The notes under the pieces were generated by a model. It made no database searches. It had not been told where the DNA came from and saw nothing but the letters and a program-made list of their open reading frames with translations. The position numbers and the translations under genes are program-made. Below are positions 8,699 through 18,210 of a stretch of 38,671 nucleotides of DNA, piece by piece. The stretch is from Nitrospira sp. LK70 (lineage in GTDB: Bacteria; Nitrospirota; Nitrospiria; Nitrospirales; Nitrospiraceae): contig PHGD01000030.1 in assembly GCA_011090425.1 (NCBI GenBank), positions 1 through 38,671 of the forward strand, written 5' to 3'. Each line of letters begins with the position of its first letter. Within the stretch, counting starts at the first letter, position 1.

Positions 8699-9420
8699 TG
8701 AAGGAAACTACCACGCATGTCAGCACTCGGCATCAAGTGATCGGACCGACGCTCGTGATCAATCTCGGAGGTCGGAGACGTGTCCTTTCATCCGCGCCGC
8801 AAGGTGGTGGATTCAGGTCTGCCTCACACATCATCAATCATCAAGTGGATGCGAACCCCGGTGTGAATGGGCATTTTCCCGATCCAGCTCGTTATCTACG
8901 AAAGTTGGCTTCGCAACTTGGGGTTGGAAGCTACACGGTAGGACTCATGACCGCCGTACCGATGACACGGCTGGTCACGTCCCGAGTTTCGGCAGATGAA
9001 CTCTGGGTAGAATGTTTCGCCACGGTCGGCGTCACGAATGCGGTCTGTGCCGGAGAGTGGCCACAGTATCTCGCTCATCGAAAGAACAAACTTGCGACGA
9101 GAGTCGGAACGATCAATCTCATCCTCATCACGAATGGTAGTCTCTCGACCTCCGCCATGGTCGGCACGGTGCAGGTTGCCACGGAGACAAAGACAGGCGT
9201 CTTGCGGGACCATGCCATACCGAGTTGGAAAGGGAGAGACCTCGCAACCGGGACCGGTACCGATGCGGTTGTCATTGCATGCCGGTCGCGCGGCGAGGGA
9301 CCGCTGCACACCTACAGCGGGACCCACACGATTTTCGGCGCGCTCGTCGGAAGAGCGGTCTCCGATTGTGTCTCCCGCGGCTTAGCCATGGCAAAGAAGT
9401 GGCGGGAGCTGCACCAATGA
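8698..9420 (+). CDS. cbiZ: Adenosylcobinamide amidohydrolase CbiZ
   Basis: 240 residues. CbiZ removes the aminopropanol side chain of (adenosyl)cobinamide or pseudo-cobalamins to regenerate cobyric acid, which allows scavenged corrinoids to be remodelled. Recognisable family segments are VLSSAPQGGGF, GLMTAVPMTRL, TVGVTNAVCAGEW, GTINLILITNGSLS, KTGVLRDHAIPSW, the TGTGTDAVVIACR motif, and SGTHTIFGALVGRAV. The ATG at 8698 overlaps the cobD stop (GTGATGA region); a GTG at 8695 is equivalent. Its stop overlaps the cobQ ATG. Placement immediately before cobyric acid synthase and after the decarboxylase fits a salvage role that feeds CbiB. Confidence 0.92.
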   Translation: MKETTTHVSTRHQVIGPTLVINLGGRRRVLSSAPQGGGFRSASHIINHQVDANPGVNGHFPDPARYLRKLASQLGVGSYTVGLMTAVPMTRLVTSRVSADELWVECFATVGVTNAVCAGEWPQYLAHRKNKLATRVGTINLILITNGSLSTSAMVGTVQVATETKTGVLRDHAIPSWKGRDLATGTGTDAVVIACRSRGEGPLHTYSGTHTIFGALVGRAVSDCVSRGLAMAKKWRELHQ

Positions 9421-10958
9421 AGGCGAGAGCAGTTGCAATCCTCGGTACCGGCTCAGATGTGGGGAAGAGTTTGATCACAGCCGGAATCTGTCGTCTGCTT
9501 TATCGTACCGGTGTCCGTGTCGCACCATTCAAAGCTCAAAACATGTCGTTGAATTCGTTCGTCACTCCTGAGGGCCGCGAAATCGGTAGAGCTCAGGCTC
9601 TGCAAGCAGCGGCGTGCGGCATTCCACCGCATGTTGACATGAACCCGATCCTCCTCAAGCCGGAATCCGACAACTGCTCACAGGTGGTTGTCCTGGGCAA
9701 GGTGTGTGGGAAGCGTGAGGCATCGACGTACTTCGACGGACGACGAGGGCTCTGGTCTGTGGTCGAAGAAAGCTACGCTCGATTGGCAAATCAGTACGAC
9801 GTGCTCGTCATCGAAGGGGCCGGTAGTGCAGCGGAAGTCAATCTCCGTGAACACGATCTGGTCAATTGGCCGGTTGCCAAATTGGCTGATGCGGAGGTCG
9901 TACTGGTCGCCGATATCGATCGGGGCGGGGTTTTTGCGCAAGTTCTGGGAACGTTAGATTTGCTGGAGCCGGACGAACGTGCCAGGGTCCGTGGGGTCAT
10001 CATCAATAAATTTCGTGGTGATGCCAGGTTATTCGTCGATGGGGTGAAGTTCTTGGAAGCACGAAGCGGGCTGCCGGTCTTGGGAGTTGTTCCGTTTCTC
10101 CGCGACCTGATGCTCTATCAAGAAGATAGCCTCGATCTTGATCGGAGCCTACAAACACGCTTTGCATCCAACCGACTCAATGTTGCCGTCATTTTACTGC
10201 CGCATATGAGCAACTTTACCGATTTCAATATTGTGACGTCTGAAGCAGATGTCGCGTTGAAGTATGTGACTTCGCCCTCGATGCTTGCCGAAGCCGACAT
10301 CGTGATGATCCCAGGGAGCAAGAATACGCTGGCAGACCTTTCCTACTTGAAGGAGACAGGATATGTCCCCGCCCTGGACAACCATCTACAGGGTCGTCGA
10401 GAACTGATCGGTGTTTGTGGTGGCTATCAAATGCTCGGTCGCCGGATTTCGGATCCTCACGAGGTCGAGCAAGGCGGTACAAGCTGTGGACTGGGCTACT
10501 TGAATGTCGAGACAGAGCTCACGCAGGTCAAGCGCACCACACAAGTCGAAGCAAGCGCGGAGGGCGTCTTCGCGCGAGAGGAGATCGTGGTCCGTGGGTA
10601 TCGGATCCACATGGGTGTTACGCGACGGGTGAACGAACTTCCATGTTTTAGAGTTCGCTGCCAGTCAGTACTGGGTGAGGAAGCCCACCTGTTGATCCCC
10701 ACGAGCGAAGCAGAGTTCGATGGAGCGATTCGAAAAGACGGCCTTGTGTGGGGCACGTATATCCATGGAGTGTTTGATGAGCCTGGCTTTCGCCGAGTCT
10801 GGCTCAATCGTGCTCGTGTGAGGAAAGGGCTTCCGCCTCTCGACGAGCTCGTCTCAAGGACAGTCACGGTACGATCACGGGGTGAACTTGATCGCTGGGC
10901 TGATCACGTCGCTCATAACCTTGATTTGACCCGCCTCATCGGATATCTCCGCCCATAA
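9417..10958 (+). CDS. cobQ: Cobyric acid synthase CobQ (CbiP)
   Basis: 513 residues. It amidates the b, d, e and g positions of adenosylcobyrinate a,c-diamide using glutamine and ATP. The N-terminal domain has the P-loop LGTGSDVGKSLIT, the diagnostic APFKAQNMSLNSFVT, and IGRAQALQAAA. The C-terminal glutamine amidotransferase domain has the nucleophile Cys334 in GVCGGYQMLG, and GTYIHGVFDEPGF with the catalytic His. ATG 9417 overlaps the cbiZ stop (ATGA) and precedes the P-loop by the normal distance; the longer open frame from 9225 is inside cbiZ. This is the last gene of the B12 operon; no clear intrinsic terminator follows. Confidence 0.95.
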   Translation: MKARAVAILGTGSDVGKSLITAGICRLLYRTGVRVAPFKAQNMSLNSFVTPEGREIGRAQALQAAACGIPPHVDMNPILLKPESDNCSQVVVLGKVCGKREASTYFDGRRGLWSVVEESYARLANQYDVLVIEGAGSAAEVNLREHDLVNWPVAKLADAEVVLVADIDRGGVFAQVLGTLDLLEPDERARVRGVIINKFRGDARLFVDGVKFLEARSGLPVLGVVPFLRDLMLYQEDSLDLDRSLQTRFASNRLNVAVILLPHMSNFTDFNIVTSEADVALKYVTSPSMLAEADIVMIPGSKNTLADLSYLKETGYVPALDNHLQGRRELIGVCGGYQMLGRRISDPHEVEQGGTSCGLGYLNVETELTQVKRTTQVEASAEGVFAREEIVVRGYRIHMGVTRRVNELPCFRVRCQSVLGEEAHLLIPTSEAEFDGAIRKDGLVWGTYIHGVFDEPGFRRVWLNRARVRKGLPPLDELVSRTVTVRSRGELDRWADHVAHNLDLTRLIGYLRP

Positions 10959-11344
10959 TTTCTGGCAGTAGGCAAAGTAACCCCTCTCGACATTTGTCGT
11001 CTCGTTCCTTCCCAGTATGGTTCTACGGATTCCCGCGCCGCCATCGGCTCCAATTTCTCCAAAGGAGTGCCGATATTCACCGTTTTCTTGCCAACGATCA
11101 GCAAGTGGTTACACTGCTTGAGAACAGCGTGAATCGGCATTGTAGGGATAGGGAGAGATGCTTGCACGCGAGAATGTCGCTGATGCCACATTTCCGGTGT
11201 GCCCAGGAACCAAAGCAGCGTGCGGGCCTTGGCCGACATGCACAACAGACAGGAGAAGGAGGAGAACCGGCTGTGCAATCGGTGGGGTGATGGCGCTGCT
11301 TTGAGGACAGCGTCAACATCTGTTGAAGGGAAGGGAAGAGGTGT
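10959..11344. other. 386-bp intergenic region between the B12 and chemosensory operons
   Basis: No convincing gene. Short open frames exist on both strands (for example + 10994-11290), but their translations are rich in Arg/His/Gln/Cys and match no recognised family. The promoter of the downstream operon should lie here, though no strong -35/-10 pair stands out. A purine-rich GGGAAGAGG stretch at about 11330-11339 is the ribosome-binding site of the next gene. No intrinsic terminator is obvious after cobQ. Confidence 0.6.
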
Positions 11345-11707
11345 ATGAGCAAAATCATGCTTGTCGATGACTCGTATGCAGAACTGCAGTTGATCGAGTC
11401 GTACCTTAAAGCTGCCCAACACACAGTTGTATCGTTCACAACTGCGGATGGGTTGGAAGAGAAGGTGGTCTCTGAAAAACCGGACCTCATCGTCCTGGAT
11501 GTAGTTATGCCTGGGCGGAACGGATTTCAGGCATGTAGGGATTTGAAAAGCGATGCCCGCTTCAAGAGCATTCCGATCGTGCTCTGCACCTCGAAAGGAC
11601 AGGAAAGTGACAAGTTCTGGGGGCAGCAACAGGGGGCCAATGGACATGTGGTGAAGCCCTTCAAATCAGAAGACCTTCTGCAAGCGGTAAAACTTGCGCT
11701 TTGTTGA
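11345..11707 (+). CDS. Single-domain response regulator, CheY/PilH-like
   Basis: 120 residues forming one receiver domain. The acidic pocket is D8/D9 (LVDDS), the predicted phospho-acceptor is D52 (VLDVVMP), the switch Thr is T82 (CTSKG), and the conserved Lys is K104 (VKPF). There is no output domain, so it should act by binding a motor or pilus component, or as a phosphate sink. The downstream CheA-like kinase is the likely phosphodonor. The FWGQQQGANGHVVKPF segment resembles PilH-type receivers. It is the first gene of the operon and has a good ribosome-binding site. Confidence 0.93.
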   Translation: MSKIMLVDDSYAELQLIESYLKAAQHTVVSFTTADGLEEKVVSEKPDLIVLDVVMPGRNGFQACRDLKSDARFKSIPIVLCTSKGQESDKFWGQQQGANGHVVKPFKSEDLLQAVKLALC

Positions 11708-11737
11708 GAGAACCGATACTGCCGGAACCGCGAAGCG

Positions 11738-12280
11738 ATGATTTCCATAGATGAGTTGCCTAGACTTCATTCAGACTCAGCCCTAGAACAGACGAAATCC
11801 ACAGAATCATTGAGGGTTTGCCTGGTCACATTGGGAGGAAAAACCTTCGCCATAGATTTACGCCAGGTCATCGAGGTCTTCGAGCCCGAGTCGATCACGC
11901 CTGTACCAGGAATGCCTGCTTCGCTGGTCGGTGTCACCAATCTACGTGGAACCATCATTCCGCTTGCGGATGTGAGAGCCGCCTTGGGCGTATCGGTTTC
12001 CGTCCTTCCGAAATATGCGGTAGTTGTTCGTCACGCGACTCAACAGGTCGGTATCCTGGTCGAGGATGTACCGGAGATTGGCACCATCCACTCCGACGAT
12101 CTAGTGGCTCCCTCGATCCATACTGCGACCGAAACACCGCCCTTGTTTTCGAGGTCCTTCAAAACAGAGAAGAAACTGAGTGCCATATTGGAAATGTCAC
12201 GGCTGTTGGCCTCCATAGAAGGAACGGTTAATGACCAATCCATCGCCTCATATTGTGGGACGATTGTGCCGGCAAGGTAA
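11738..12280 (+). CDS. CheW-like coupling protein (PilI-like)
   Basis: 180 residues with a CheW domain at about residues 25-160: LVTLGGKTFAIDLRQVIEVFE, then GMPASLVGVTNLRGTIIPLADVRAALG, and VGILVEDVPEI. These match the two beta-barrel halves of the CheW fold. It should link the MCP to the CheA kinase at the inner membrane. An N-terminal extension of about 24 residues and a C-terminal tail flank the domain. It lies between a receiver and an MCP, the same order as pilH-pilI-pilJ of Pil-Chp systems. Confidence 0.92.
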   Translation: MISIDELPRLHSDSALEQTKSTESLRVCLVTLGGKTFAIDLRQVIEVFEPESITPVPGMPASLVGVTNLRGTIIPLADVRAALGVSVSVLPKYAVVVRHATQQVGILVEDVPEIGTIHSDDLVAPSIHTATETPPLFSRSFKTEKKLSAILEMSRLLASIEGTVNDQSIASYCGTIVPAR

Positions 12281-12313
12281 ACCCCATCACGAGCAGTGAG
12301 CAGGAGGACAATC

Positions 12314-14203
12314 ATGGCGAAGGTTAGGAAGACATGGAAATGGTCGCCTCGTGCATGGTTCAAAAACCTGAAAGCCCTGCACAAGATCCTTATCGGGTTG
12401 TCCTTCATCATTGTCGCCATGATGGCAATTGGTCTGATCGGTTTGATGGGCCTCGACCAGTTGAAGGGTCAGTTGAGTTCCATTTATGCCGAATCAACCG
12501 TGGGGGTTTCGCATGTCGCGGTGAGTAGCACCAACCTCAGCCTCTATCACAATGCGTTGCTGAGCGTTGGGGAACAGCGACAAAAGAGTGATTTCGACGA
12601 GGCCATCATTCCTCTCGCCGAATTAAAGAGGCGCACTATGACGCCGATTGAGACGTATCGGCCGTCCGCCACGCACGAGACGGTGGATGGCCGCCGTGAC
12701 GGGCAAGAGGTGGATGTCCTCATTTTTGCGTTGAGAGAATACTTTGCGTCGGCTGAAACCGTGGTGGGAGCGTTGAACGATAGTTTTGACCCCTCGCTCA
12801 CGGAGGAGCAACGCCAGTCGATGAGGGAACTGGGACTCACGCTGTTGTCAACTGAAGTGGCCTTGTGGCACGGCCGATCGATATGGCGCTTCCAATGGGT
12901 GGCGCAACTCATTCGAGACTTGGCGAGCGAATTGAATGATAGCGGGCAAAGCCTGGCCGTGCACCTTACCAAGGTCATGCTCGGTGCAGCAGTTGCGGCA
13001 CTCCTCCTGGCGATCGCGATAGGATATTTCCTCGCGCGCAGCATTGTAAGCGATATCATCCATGTAGCCGACGTCGCCACACAGGCTGCCGCTGGAAATT
13101 TGCGCGCCCGTGCAAGATTGGAGAGCGACGATGAAGTCGGCCATATGGCCAAGGCGTTCAACATCATGTTGGATCGAATCACGACCCTGGTCTCGACGGA
13201 AGAAGAGCGGGACAGGATGCAAAAACAACTCGTGCAGTTCCTTGTGTTGGTCTCAGATGTCGGAAAAGGGGATTTGACCAAGCGCGGTGAAGTGACGGCC
13301 GATATGTTTGGAAATCTGGCGGACGGATTCAATCTCATGATTCAGCGCTTTTCGCAGTTGATGAAACAAGTGCGCCAGGCAGCGGAACGTGTCAATACCT
13401 CTGCCAGCAAGCTGAGGGACAATGCCGGGCTGATGGCCGGAACCGCCAAACACCAAGCTGACGAATCGATCAAGGCGCTCGGCGCGATCGAACAGCTGGC
13501 GTCATCGATGCGCCAAGTGACCGAGACAGCGGGAGCGTCGTCCGAAGCGGCCCGCCAAGCCTTACAGGCCACCGAAGCCGGCCGGCTCGCGGTGCAGGAA
13601 ACGGTTCAAGATATGCAGCGTATTCAATTGGCAGTCCAACGGATGTCGAAACAGATCAAAGCACTCGGCGACCGTTCATTGGAAATTTCACAAATCGTAT
13701 CGACCATTCGGGATATCGCCAATCAAACCAACCTATTGGCCCTCAACGCTGCCATTGAGGCCGCCGGTGCAGGTGAGGCCGGAGCTCGCTTCGCCGTGGT
13801 CGCGGATCAAGTGCGGAAGCTTGCGGAAAGCTCGACGCAGGCGACACGCGAGATCGCGGACCTGGTGAAGGTCATCCAGAGTGAAACGCAGCATGCGGTC
13901 GTGGCCATGGAGCACGAAACGCAAGCGGTCGAGGCCGGGTCGGCTTCGGCCTTGCGTACGGGCGATGTGTTTAAGGAAATTTCGACGATTGCTCAACGGT
14001 CTGCAGAACTTGCCCAAAGCATAGCGGCGTCGGCGGCTGCCCAATCAGTTTCAACCGACCAGGTCGGACGTTCAATCAAGGACTTTACCGGAGGTGCCGT
14101 AGCGACACAAAAGGCCACCGATTCGGCACGTGCGACGGTGGAGGACATGGTGACGTTGGCTGAAGGTCTGACTACTTCGGTATCCCAGTTTAAGCTGGCC
14201 TGA
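12314..14203 (+). CDS. Methyl-accepting chemotaxis protein, PilJ-like
   Basis: 629 residues. TM1 is at about 24-46 and TM2 at about 222-241, framing a periplasmic region of about 175 residues that is predicted mostly helical. A HAMP domain follows ([21 protein letters not shown]), then a second HAMP-like segment ([21 protein letters not shown]). The cytoplasmic signalling coiled coil has its tip at about 465-510 ([20 protein letters not shown]). The Arg usual in AARAGE is Gly485 here. ATG 12314 is preferred over GTG 12296 because AGGAGG lies 6 nt before it. No CheR or CheB is nearby, so adaptation by methylation is uncertain. Confidence 0.93.
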   Translation: MAKVRKTWKWSPRAWFKNLKALHKILIGLSFIIVAMMAIGLIGLMGLDQLKGQLSSIYAESTVGVSHVAVSSTNLSLYHNALLSVGEQRQKSDFDEAIIPLAELKRRTMTPIETYRPSATHETVDGRRDGQEVDVLIFALREYFASAETVVGALNDSFDPSLTEEQRQSMRELGLTLLSTEVALWHGRSIWRFQWVAQLIRDLASELNDSGQSLAVHLTKVMLGAAVAALLLAIAIGYFLARSIVSDIIHVADVATQAAAGNLRARARLESDDEVGHMAKAFNIMLDRITTLVSTEEERDRMQKQLVQFLVLVSDVGKGDLTKRGEVTADMFGNLADGFNLMIQRFSQLMKQVRQAAERVNTSASKLRDNAGLMAGTAKHQADESIKALGAIEQLASSMRQVTETAGASSEAARQALQATEAGRLAVQETVQDMQRIQLAVQRMSKQIKALGDRSLEISQIVSTIRDIANQTNLLALNAAIEAAGAGEAGARFAVVADQVRKLAESSTQATREIADLVKVIQSETQHAVVAMEHETQAVEAGSASALRTGDVFKEISTIAQRSAELAQSIAASAAAQSVSTDQVGRSIKDFTGGAVATQKATDSARATVEDMVTLAEGLTTSVSQFKLA

Positions 14204-14256
14204 GAATCTTCCTCATCCGCTGAACGAGAAGAGCCTTCTGGTGTAACGAGGGACCG

Positions 14257-17200
14257 ATGAACTCGGAGTTCGATAGGCAGAATCTCATCAGCATTTTTGT
14301 GCTTGAAGCATCGGATGGGCTGGATGTCCTGACCAAAGCATTGCACCCTCCCGACGGTGCTGTGCCCACCCCTCAAGACCTTACCGATCAATACATTGTC
14401 GCCCACCGTATTTGCGGGGCCGCTGCGCTGTATGGCTTCAGCGGAGTCGCGCAGCTGGCTGAATACTTGGAGATGCTGCTTGAACGAGCGACACCGATTG
14501 TTTCAGCGGAATGGGACCGAACGGTAGACTCGATGCGGACCATCACGGAAAGCCTTCAGGGAATCGTTCGAGCCATCGGACAAGGCGGCGTGGAGGATGC
14601 AGAAGCCGTAGAACACAGTTGGGCGTCGATAAAACAACGAGAGGGAAAACCAAGCGATGAGGCAGCGTTCATGTCCTCCGCGCCGACAATTGAAGGCGCC
14701 TATCTGCTCCCCGTACTCGATGCCGAAATCTTATCCTACTTCATACCCGAAGCTGAGGAGTATCTCGGCACCATTGACGAGCTGATTCGTGTCCTTCGCG
14801 AGAAGCGAGATGATGCAGACTCGATTTACCGGCTCTTTCGTGCGGCACATACCCTGAAAGGCTCAGCGTACACCGTAGGGTTCCAAGTCATTGGAGATGT
14901 CGCTCGTCCGATGGAAGATTGCATGGTTGCGGTTCAGGAACAGCGCCTTCCCCTCAGCAATGACCTTCTTGGCATGTTTGCGAAGGCTGCGGAATTGATT
15001 CGGCTGATCCTTCGTCATGAACCAGTGAATGTGCCACTGCTTCGGCACGATCTGCCGCTTCTTCTCAATCGTTTTAGCGAGGTGGCAGACGGTACAGCCG
15101 CCCCACCTGCACCGGCAACTCCATCCGACGGCCCCGCTAGAGATAACCCGAATCCTGTCCAATGTGAGCCCGTTGTTAGCGCAAAAGGGCCGACCGCGGA
15201 CTCATCCGATAGGTACTTGATCCCGGATTTGGATCCGGAGGTGTTCTCCTACTTTATCCCTGAGGCGCAAGAGTATGTGGAGCTCTTGGAAGCCAATCTC
15301 CTACGATTGGACAGCGAGCCTCAGAACAGAGAACTGATCCATCAGCTCTTTAGGACCGCTCACACGTTGAAAGGCTCAGCCTATACGGTTGGTTTTCAAT
15401 CGATCGGTGATCTTATCCATCACGTCGAAGACTTCATGGGGTCGGTGCGAGACGGGAGCCTCAGCGTGTTACCCGGACATACGGATCTTATGCTTCGGGC
15501 TATCGATGTTGTACGAGTACTCATGCGAAGAGACCTCAGCAAGGTGGACGACACGGGGCAACGATTCGAGGCTGCGCGAACCGAACTGAGACGATTGGAC
15601 CAGGGTGCAGCAAGCGCGACGACGCCGGCACATCAACCCGATGGCGCCTCCCGTTCAGCGAACGCAGGTCACTCTGGAGATGACGTGTCTCGATCACAGG
15701 ATGATGGAGTTCCGAACGAGAAATCACGAGAGGAACGTGAAGTCATTCGTGTCAGTCACGCGCGGCTGGAGCGATTGATGAACCTCGTTGGAGAACTCGT
15801 CATTGGACGCGGAAGATTGGAACAACGATTGCGAGTCCTGGAGCAACTGTCACAGCAAGTATTGGTGTTCAAGAGTCGTTTAGTGGATTCCGTCCAGTCC
15901 TTCGCCGACAAGCACACCTTTAGCTATCAGGACACATCGAGCAGTTCAACCGCGTCTGCGAGTCAAGGACTTCCCGTATTCGGCGATTTCGGAAGCCTCG
16001 AACTCGATAAGTATGATGACTTTAATATCCTGGCTCGCCGCATCGCCGAGGTCACCACCGATATCAGTGAGTCGATGTCGCAGTTGGATGGATCCATCCA
16101 AAGCGCCCATGACGAGATGGCCCGACTGCAACACTTGACGCTGTTGATGCGAGACGAAATTGCCCGTGCCCGCATGGTTCCGATCGGGACACCGTTCACG
16201 AGGTTTCGTCGAGCCGTCAGAGAAATCGCTCGAGCTTCAAACAAGGAAGTGGCCTTGGTCACATCGGGTGAGCAGACGGAAGTTGATACCGGAGTCGTGG
16301 AACGATTGGTGGATCCATTGGTGCATTTGGTCAGGAACGCCGTCTATCACGGAATTGAGCCGGCGGCCGATCGAATCGCGACGGGGAAACCGGCCGTCGG
16401 AACGGTCTACCTCCACGCGGCTCATCGTGGGAATTCGGTCGTCATCGAGGTGGAAGACGATGGAGCAGGGTTGGATCTGGAGAAAATACGGGCAAAAGCC
16501 GTCAAGATCGGAGTCGCACAAGCCCGCCAGGTACAAGCGATGTCGGATGGAGACCTCTTCCAGCTGATTTTCATGCCCGGTTTTTCAACAGTCGACAAGG
16601 TAGGGGAGCAAGCAGGGCGAGGCGTAGGACTGGACGTGGTCAAGCGAGTCATTGAAGGCATGAACGGGCATATCGAGGTAGAGTCTGAGTTTGGTGTCGG
16701 CACCAAATTTACTTTGAATCTCCCTCTCACCCTCCTCATCGCCACCGCGTTGTTCGTGCGGGTGGGGACCGAAAAATATGCGATTCCATTACTGAGCATT
16801 CAGGAAGTGACGATACCGACTCTCTCCGCAGTACGGGAGGAAGGTGATCGTAAACTCTTGCAGCTCGACGAACAAGTTATTGAATTACAATCTCTGTATC
16901 ACATCCTTCGCCGTGAACCAGGAAGCGTCGATTGGAGGATGCCGGTCGTGATTGTCCGAACCGCTGCCGGCCCTATGGGCCTGACAGTCGATGAACTGTT
17001 GGATCGCCAGGAAATCGTCATCAAGCCGCTCGGGCCACTGAAACTGTTGGAGCATTCGCTTTTCGGAGGGGCGATCGTTGATCCAGAAGGACGGATAGTG
17101 CTTGTTATCGATCCAAGCCGTTTGACGTCGAGGGGAACGAAGGAATCGACTGCTCGCGGTCCCTTTCCCAAGACCACACCACTTCAGGAACCGTCCTTAC

Positions 17201-17616
17201 TACAAGAAGAGATGTCGTCGCATAAGTCCCAAGAGACCCGCCTGCTCTTGATAGATGATTCGTTAAGCATTCGGAAGTTCGTCGGAAGAATGTTGGAGTC
17301 GGCCGGATATCCGTTCGATACGGCCGTTGACGGCGAAGATGGCCTCCGAAAGGCATCGGCGGCAAATTATCGGATGATCCTCACCGATCTTGAAATGCCG
17401 AAGCTCAACGGATTCGAAGTTATTCAAGCTCTCAGAAGTCGTCCCGAAACCAGGCAAACGCCGATCGTTGTCATGACGACGAGGGCTCGGGACAAACATC
17501 GACAGATGGCGATGAGCCTCGGTGCCAATTCATACGTCTCCAAGCCGGTGGATGAGCGGATGTTGCTGCATGAGGTTGAACGGTGGCTCGGAAAGGCTCC
17601 GGCGCTGAGCCAGTAA
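14257..17616 (+). CDS. Hybrid CheA-type histidine kinase with three HPt-like domains and a receiver (ChpA/PilL-like)
   Basis: 1119 residues. HPt-like 1 spans about 5-125 with H50 in AHRICGAAALYGF. HPt 2 has H198 and HPt 3 has H369, both in AHTLKGSAYTVGFQ and each preceded by SYFIPEAxEY. After a Pro/Ala-rich linker and an acidic linker come the dimerisation helices (RLERLMNLVGELVIGRGRLE), the ATPase domain with N-box HLVRNAVYHG (690-694) and G1 box EVEDDGAGLD (about 731-740), a CheW-like domain (about 822-955), and a C-terminal receiver with D1000/D1001 and phospho-acceptor D1044 (ILTDLEMP). It should autophosphorylate its HPt histidines and pass phosphate to its own and the neighbouring receivers. 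Confidence 0.95.
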   Translation: MNSEFDRQNLISIFVLEASDGLDVLTKALHPPDGAVPTPQDLTDQYIVAHRICGAAALYGFSGVAQLAEYLEMLLERATPIVSAEWDRTVDSMRTITESLQGIVRAIGQGGVEDAEAVEHSWASIKQREGKPSDEAAFMSSAPTIEGAYLLPVLDAEILSYFIPEAEEYLGTIDELIRVLREKRDDADSIYRLFRAAHTLKGSAYTVGFQVIGDVARPMEDCMVAVQEQRLPLSNDLLGMFAKAAELIRLILRHEPVNVPLLRHDLPLLLNRFSEVADGTAAPPAPATPSDGPARDNPNPVQCEPVVSAKGPTADSSDRYLIPDLDPEVFSYFIPEAQEYVELLEANLLRLDSEPQNRELIHQLFRTAHTLKGSAYTVGFQSIGDLIHHVEDFMGSVRDGSLSVLPGHTDLMLRAIDVVRVLMRRDLSKVDDTGQRFEAARTELRRLDQGAASATTPAHQPDGASRSANAGHSGDDVSRSQDDGVPNEKSREEREVIRVSHARLERLMNLVGELVIGRGRLEQRLRVLEQLSQQVLVFKSRLVDSVQSFADKHTFSYQDTSSSSTASASQGLPVFGDFGSLELDKYDDFNILARRIAEVTTDISESMSQLDGSIQSAHDEMARLQHLTLLMRDEIARARMVPIGTPFTRFRRAVREIARASNKEVALVTSGEQTEVDTGVVERLVDPLVHLVRNAVYHGIEPAADRIATGKPAVGTVYLHAAHRGNSVVIEVEDDGAGLDLEKIRAKAVKIGVAQARQVQAMSDGDLFQLIFMPGFSTVDKVGEQAGRGVGLDVVKRVIEGMNGHIEVESEFGVGTKFTLNLPLTLLIATALFVRVGTEKYAIPLLSIQEVTIPTLSAVREEGDRKLLQLDEQVIELQSLYHILRREPGSVDWRMPVVIVRTAAGPMGLTVDELLDRQEIVIKPLGPLKLLEHSLFGGAIVDPEGRIVLVIDPSRLTSRGTKESTARGPFPKTTPLQEPSLLQEEMSSHKSQETRLLLIDDSLSIRKFVGRMLESAGYPFDTAVDGEDGLRKASAANYRMILTDLEMPKLNGFEVIQALRSRPETRQTPIVVMTTRARDKHRQMAMSLGANSYVSKPVDERMLLHEVERWLGKAPALSQ

Positions 17617-17686
17617 CTTTGCGGAAATACTCGTATCAATTGACGAAATATGACTTGTTACTGAGAATGGGCAAGAAGGACTCGGC

Positions 17687-18154
17687 ATGGACGTCAGGGA
17701 ATTGATGACGGGAAGTTCGTCGCCAGCAAGTCCATCACGATTTCTCATCGTGACAGTAGGCGAACGGTATCTGGCGTTGAATGCCGAATCTATCTGCGGG
17801 TTGATGACTCTCGAAACGATCGGAAATGTTGGAAACCCGACGGTTCATGACAAGGTGTACCGTGCCATCAATCTCGCCGATCGCTTGAGCGTACCGAATG
17901 ATCAGGGTGGGCCGAACACGCGTGTCGTGCTGCTTTCTGAAAGAAAAGTGCATGGAAGCATTCGAGTCACCACGGTGCAGGGACTTCTTGAATTCCCACT
18001 GTCTCAAGTCCTGCCGCTTCCTAGGCAGTTCCGTGGACCGGAACGGCACTGGTACCGAGGCATGATCCTATTCTCAAAAAGCATTGTGTTGGTCTTGAAC
18101 ACAACGTGGGTGCTTGATGAGCGGATGTCGGGCTTCGAAGGCAATAGCGGGTAG
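17687..18154 (+). CDS. CheW-like domain protein
   Basis: 155 residues, essentially one CheW-like domain: RFLIVTVGERYLALNAESI at the N-terminus, VYRAINLADRLSV in place of the usual GxxNLRG...PVxDL segment, and RGMILFSKSIVLVLNTTWVL at the end. It is more diverged than the copy at 11738. AAGAAGGA precedes the ATG by about 6 nt. Its position after the kinase suggests an alternative coupling protein or array component; the precise partner is unknown. Confidence 0.75.
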   Translation: MDVRELMTGSSSPASPSRFLIVTVGERYLALNAESICGLMTLETIGNVGNPTVHDKVYRAINLADRLSVPNDQGGPNTRVVLLSERKVHGSIRVTTVQGLLEFPLSQVLPLPRQFRGPERHWYRGMILFSKSIVLVLNTTWVLDERMSGFEGNSG

Positions 18155-18210
18155 GAAGGCATTTGTGGGCTTGCGGGGGCTCCGAAGATTTCGGTGAACG
18201 ATAGCGAGAC

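Noticed and set aside
10994-11290. 98-codon + frame in the gap before the chemosensory operon
   Set aside because: No family resemblance, skewed Arg/His/Gln/Cys composition, and no convincing ribosome-binding site.
10913-11647. 244-codon minus frame covering the same gap
   Set aside because: It overlaps cobQ and the receiver gene antisense. A stretch such as LLIVGKKTVNIGTPLEKLEP looks protein-like but could not be tied to a family.
12547-13338. 263-codon minus frame inside the MCP gene
   Set aside because: Ser/Arg/Thr-rich antisense shadow of a strongly supported MCP.
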